Assembly: GCA_014799765.1 (NCBI GenBank)
Contig: JAAVHK010000102.1
Span: forward strand, 1-5,189
DNA length: 5,189 nt
Direction: 5' to 3'
Source of the DNA: Ruminococcus sp.
GTDB taxonomy: Bacteria; Bacillota; Clostridia; Oscillospirales; Ruminococcaceae
This document shows, piece after piece, positions 4,952 through 5,189 of the stretch (its first letter is position 1; each line of letters starts with the position of its first letter). The notes beneath the pieces are model-generated. The model was not told the DNA's origin and did no database searches. It worked only from the letters and a program-made list of their open reading frames with translations. Made by a program: the position numbers and the translations under genes.

Positions 4952-5189
4952 ATGTTTAACGAACTTGATAAATTTATCTCTTATGACACCACAACAGATT
5001 ACTGGTATGATAATGGCTTTGTTTATACACAAAGTATACTTGCGGATTTTTCTGATAACGACTGGAAGGCACTGTCTGATATAATTTTATCCAAAGACTT
5101 GGAGTATCAGAAAAAACTTGTATATTGTTTCGACGGTACGGACGAATTTCACGAACTTAAAATTATTGAAAAACTACTTTCAGTTGACG
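4952..5189 (+). CDS. Partial small protein, possible immunity protein (runs off the edge)
   Basis: Seventy-nine codons are present, starting MFNELDKFISYDTTTDYW, and the frame is open to the right edge. The start is supported by TAAGGAG at 4935-4941, which overlaps the previous stop and lies 10 nt before the ATG. The visible part is acidic and helical: NDWKALSDIILSKDLEYQKKLVYCF at 36-60, then FHELKIIEKLLSVD. The pattern of a Trp-Lys-x-Leu helix, a YQKKLVYC helix and a Leu-rich helix recalls HEAT-like helical immunity proteins, but I cannot assign a family. It is not in any repeat and no frameshift is seen. It is most likely the third member of the same transcript. Confidence 0.75.
   Translation, partial: MFNELDKFISYDTTTDYWYDNGFVYTQSILADFSDNDWKALSDIILSKDLEYQKKLVYCFDGTDEFHELKIIEKLLSVD

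Noticed and set aside
1..5189. CRISPR array, tRNA, rRNA, insertion sequence or attachment site
   Set aside because: I saw no regularly spaced repeats, cloverleaf, transposase or paired terminal repeats in the window.

Overview
The window looks like chromosomal DNA of an anaerobic, low-GC Gram-positive bacterium, most likely Ruminococcus or a close relative in the Oscillospiraceae. The evidence is a secreted protein ending in a type I dockerin (the plug module of cellulosomes), strong GGAG-type ribosome binding sites, compact sigma-A-like promoters, and stem-loop plus T-run terminators. The species is an inference. All genes are on the + strand.

Region 1 (about 58-2940) is a self-contained signalling operon. 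A near-consensus promoter (TTGACA, 16 nt, TATAAT) drives three tightly packed genes: a receiver-plus-HPt-like protein (121-1050), a receiver-AraC/YesN-type DNA-binding response regulator (1043-1813), and a cytosolic receiver-histidine kinase (1826-2899). A strong terminator ends the unit. Together they carry every module a multistep phosphorelay needs: kinase, three receivers, a possible histidine phosphotransfer domain and a transcriptional output. No membrane or ligand-sensing domain is visible.

Region 2 (2941-3974) holds a 211-nt intergenic stretch with two candidate promoters and several inverted repeats, followed by a monocistronic gene (3152-3931). Its product is an exported CAP/SCP-superfamily protein with a C-terminal dockerin, and it is closed by its own terminator. 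Its CAP domain appears to lack both histidines of the usual CAP site.

Region 3 (3973-5189) starts with a promoter lying inside a 40-bp imperfect palindrome. It then has three closely spaced small genes: a barstar-family protein (4026-4466), an unrecognised 151-residue protein with a YLYPPELFE ending (4482-4937), and a gene running off the right edge (4952-5189). They resemble the clusters of orphan immunity genes that protect bacteria from polymorphic toxins. No toxin gene is visible.

Across the whole window the tetranucleotide GATC never occurs by eye scan, although it would be expected well over ten times. This suggests strong selection, such as a GATC-specific restriction history. Bases 1-57 are AT-rich and show no gene.
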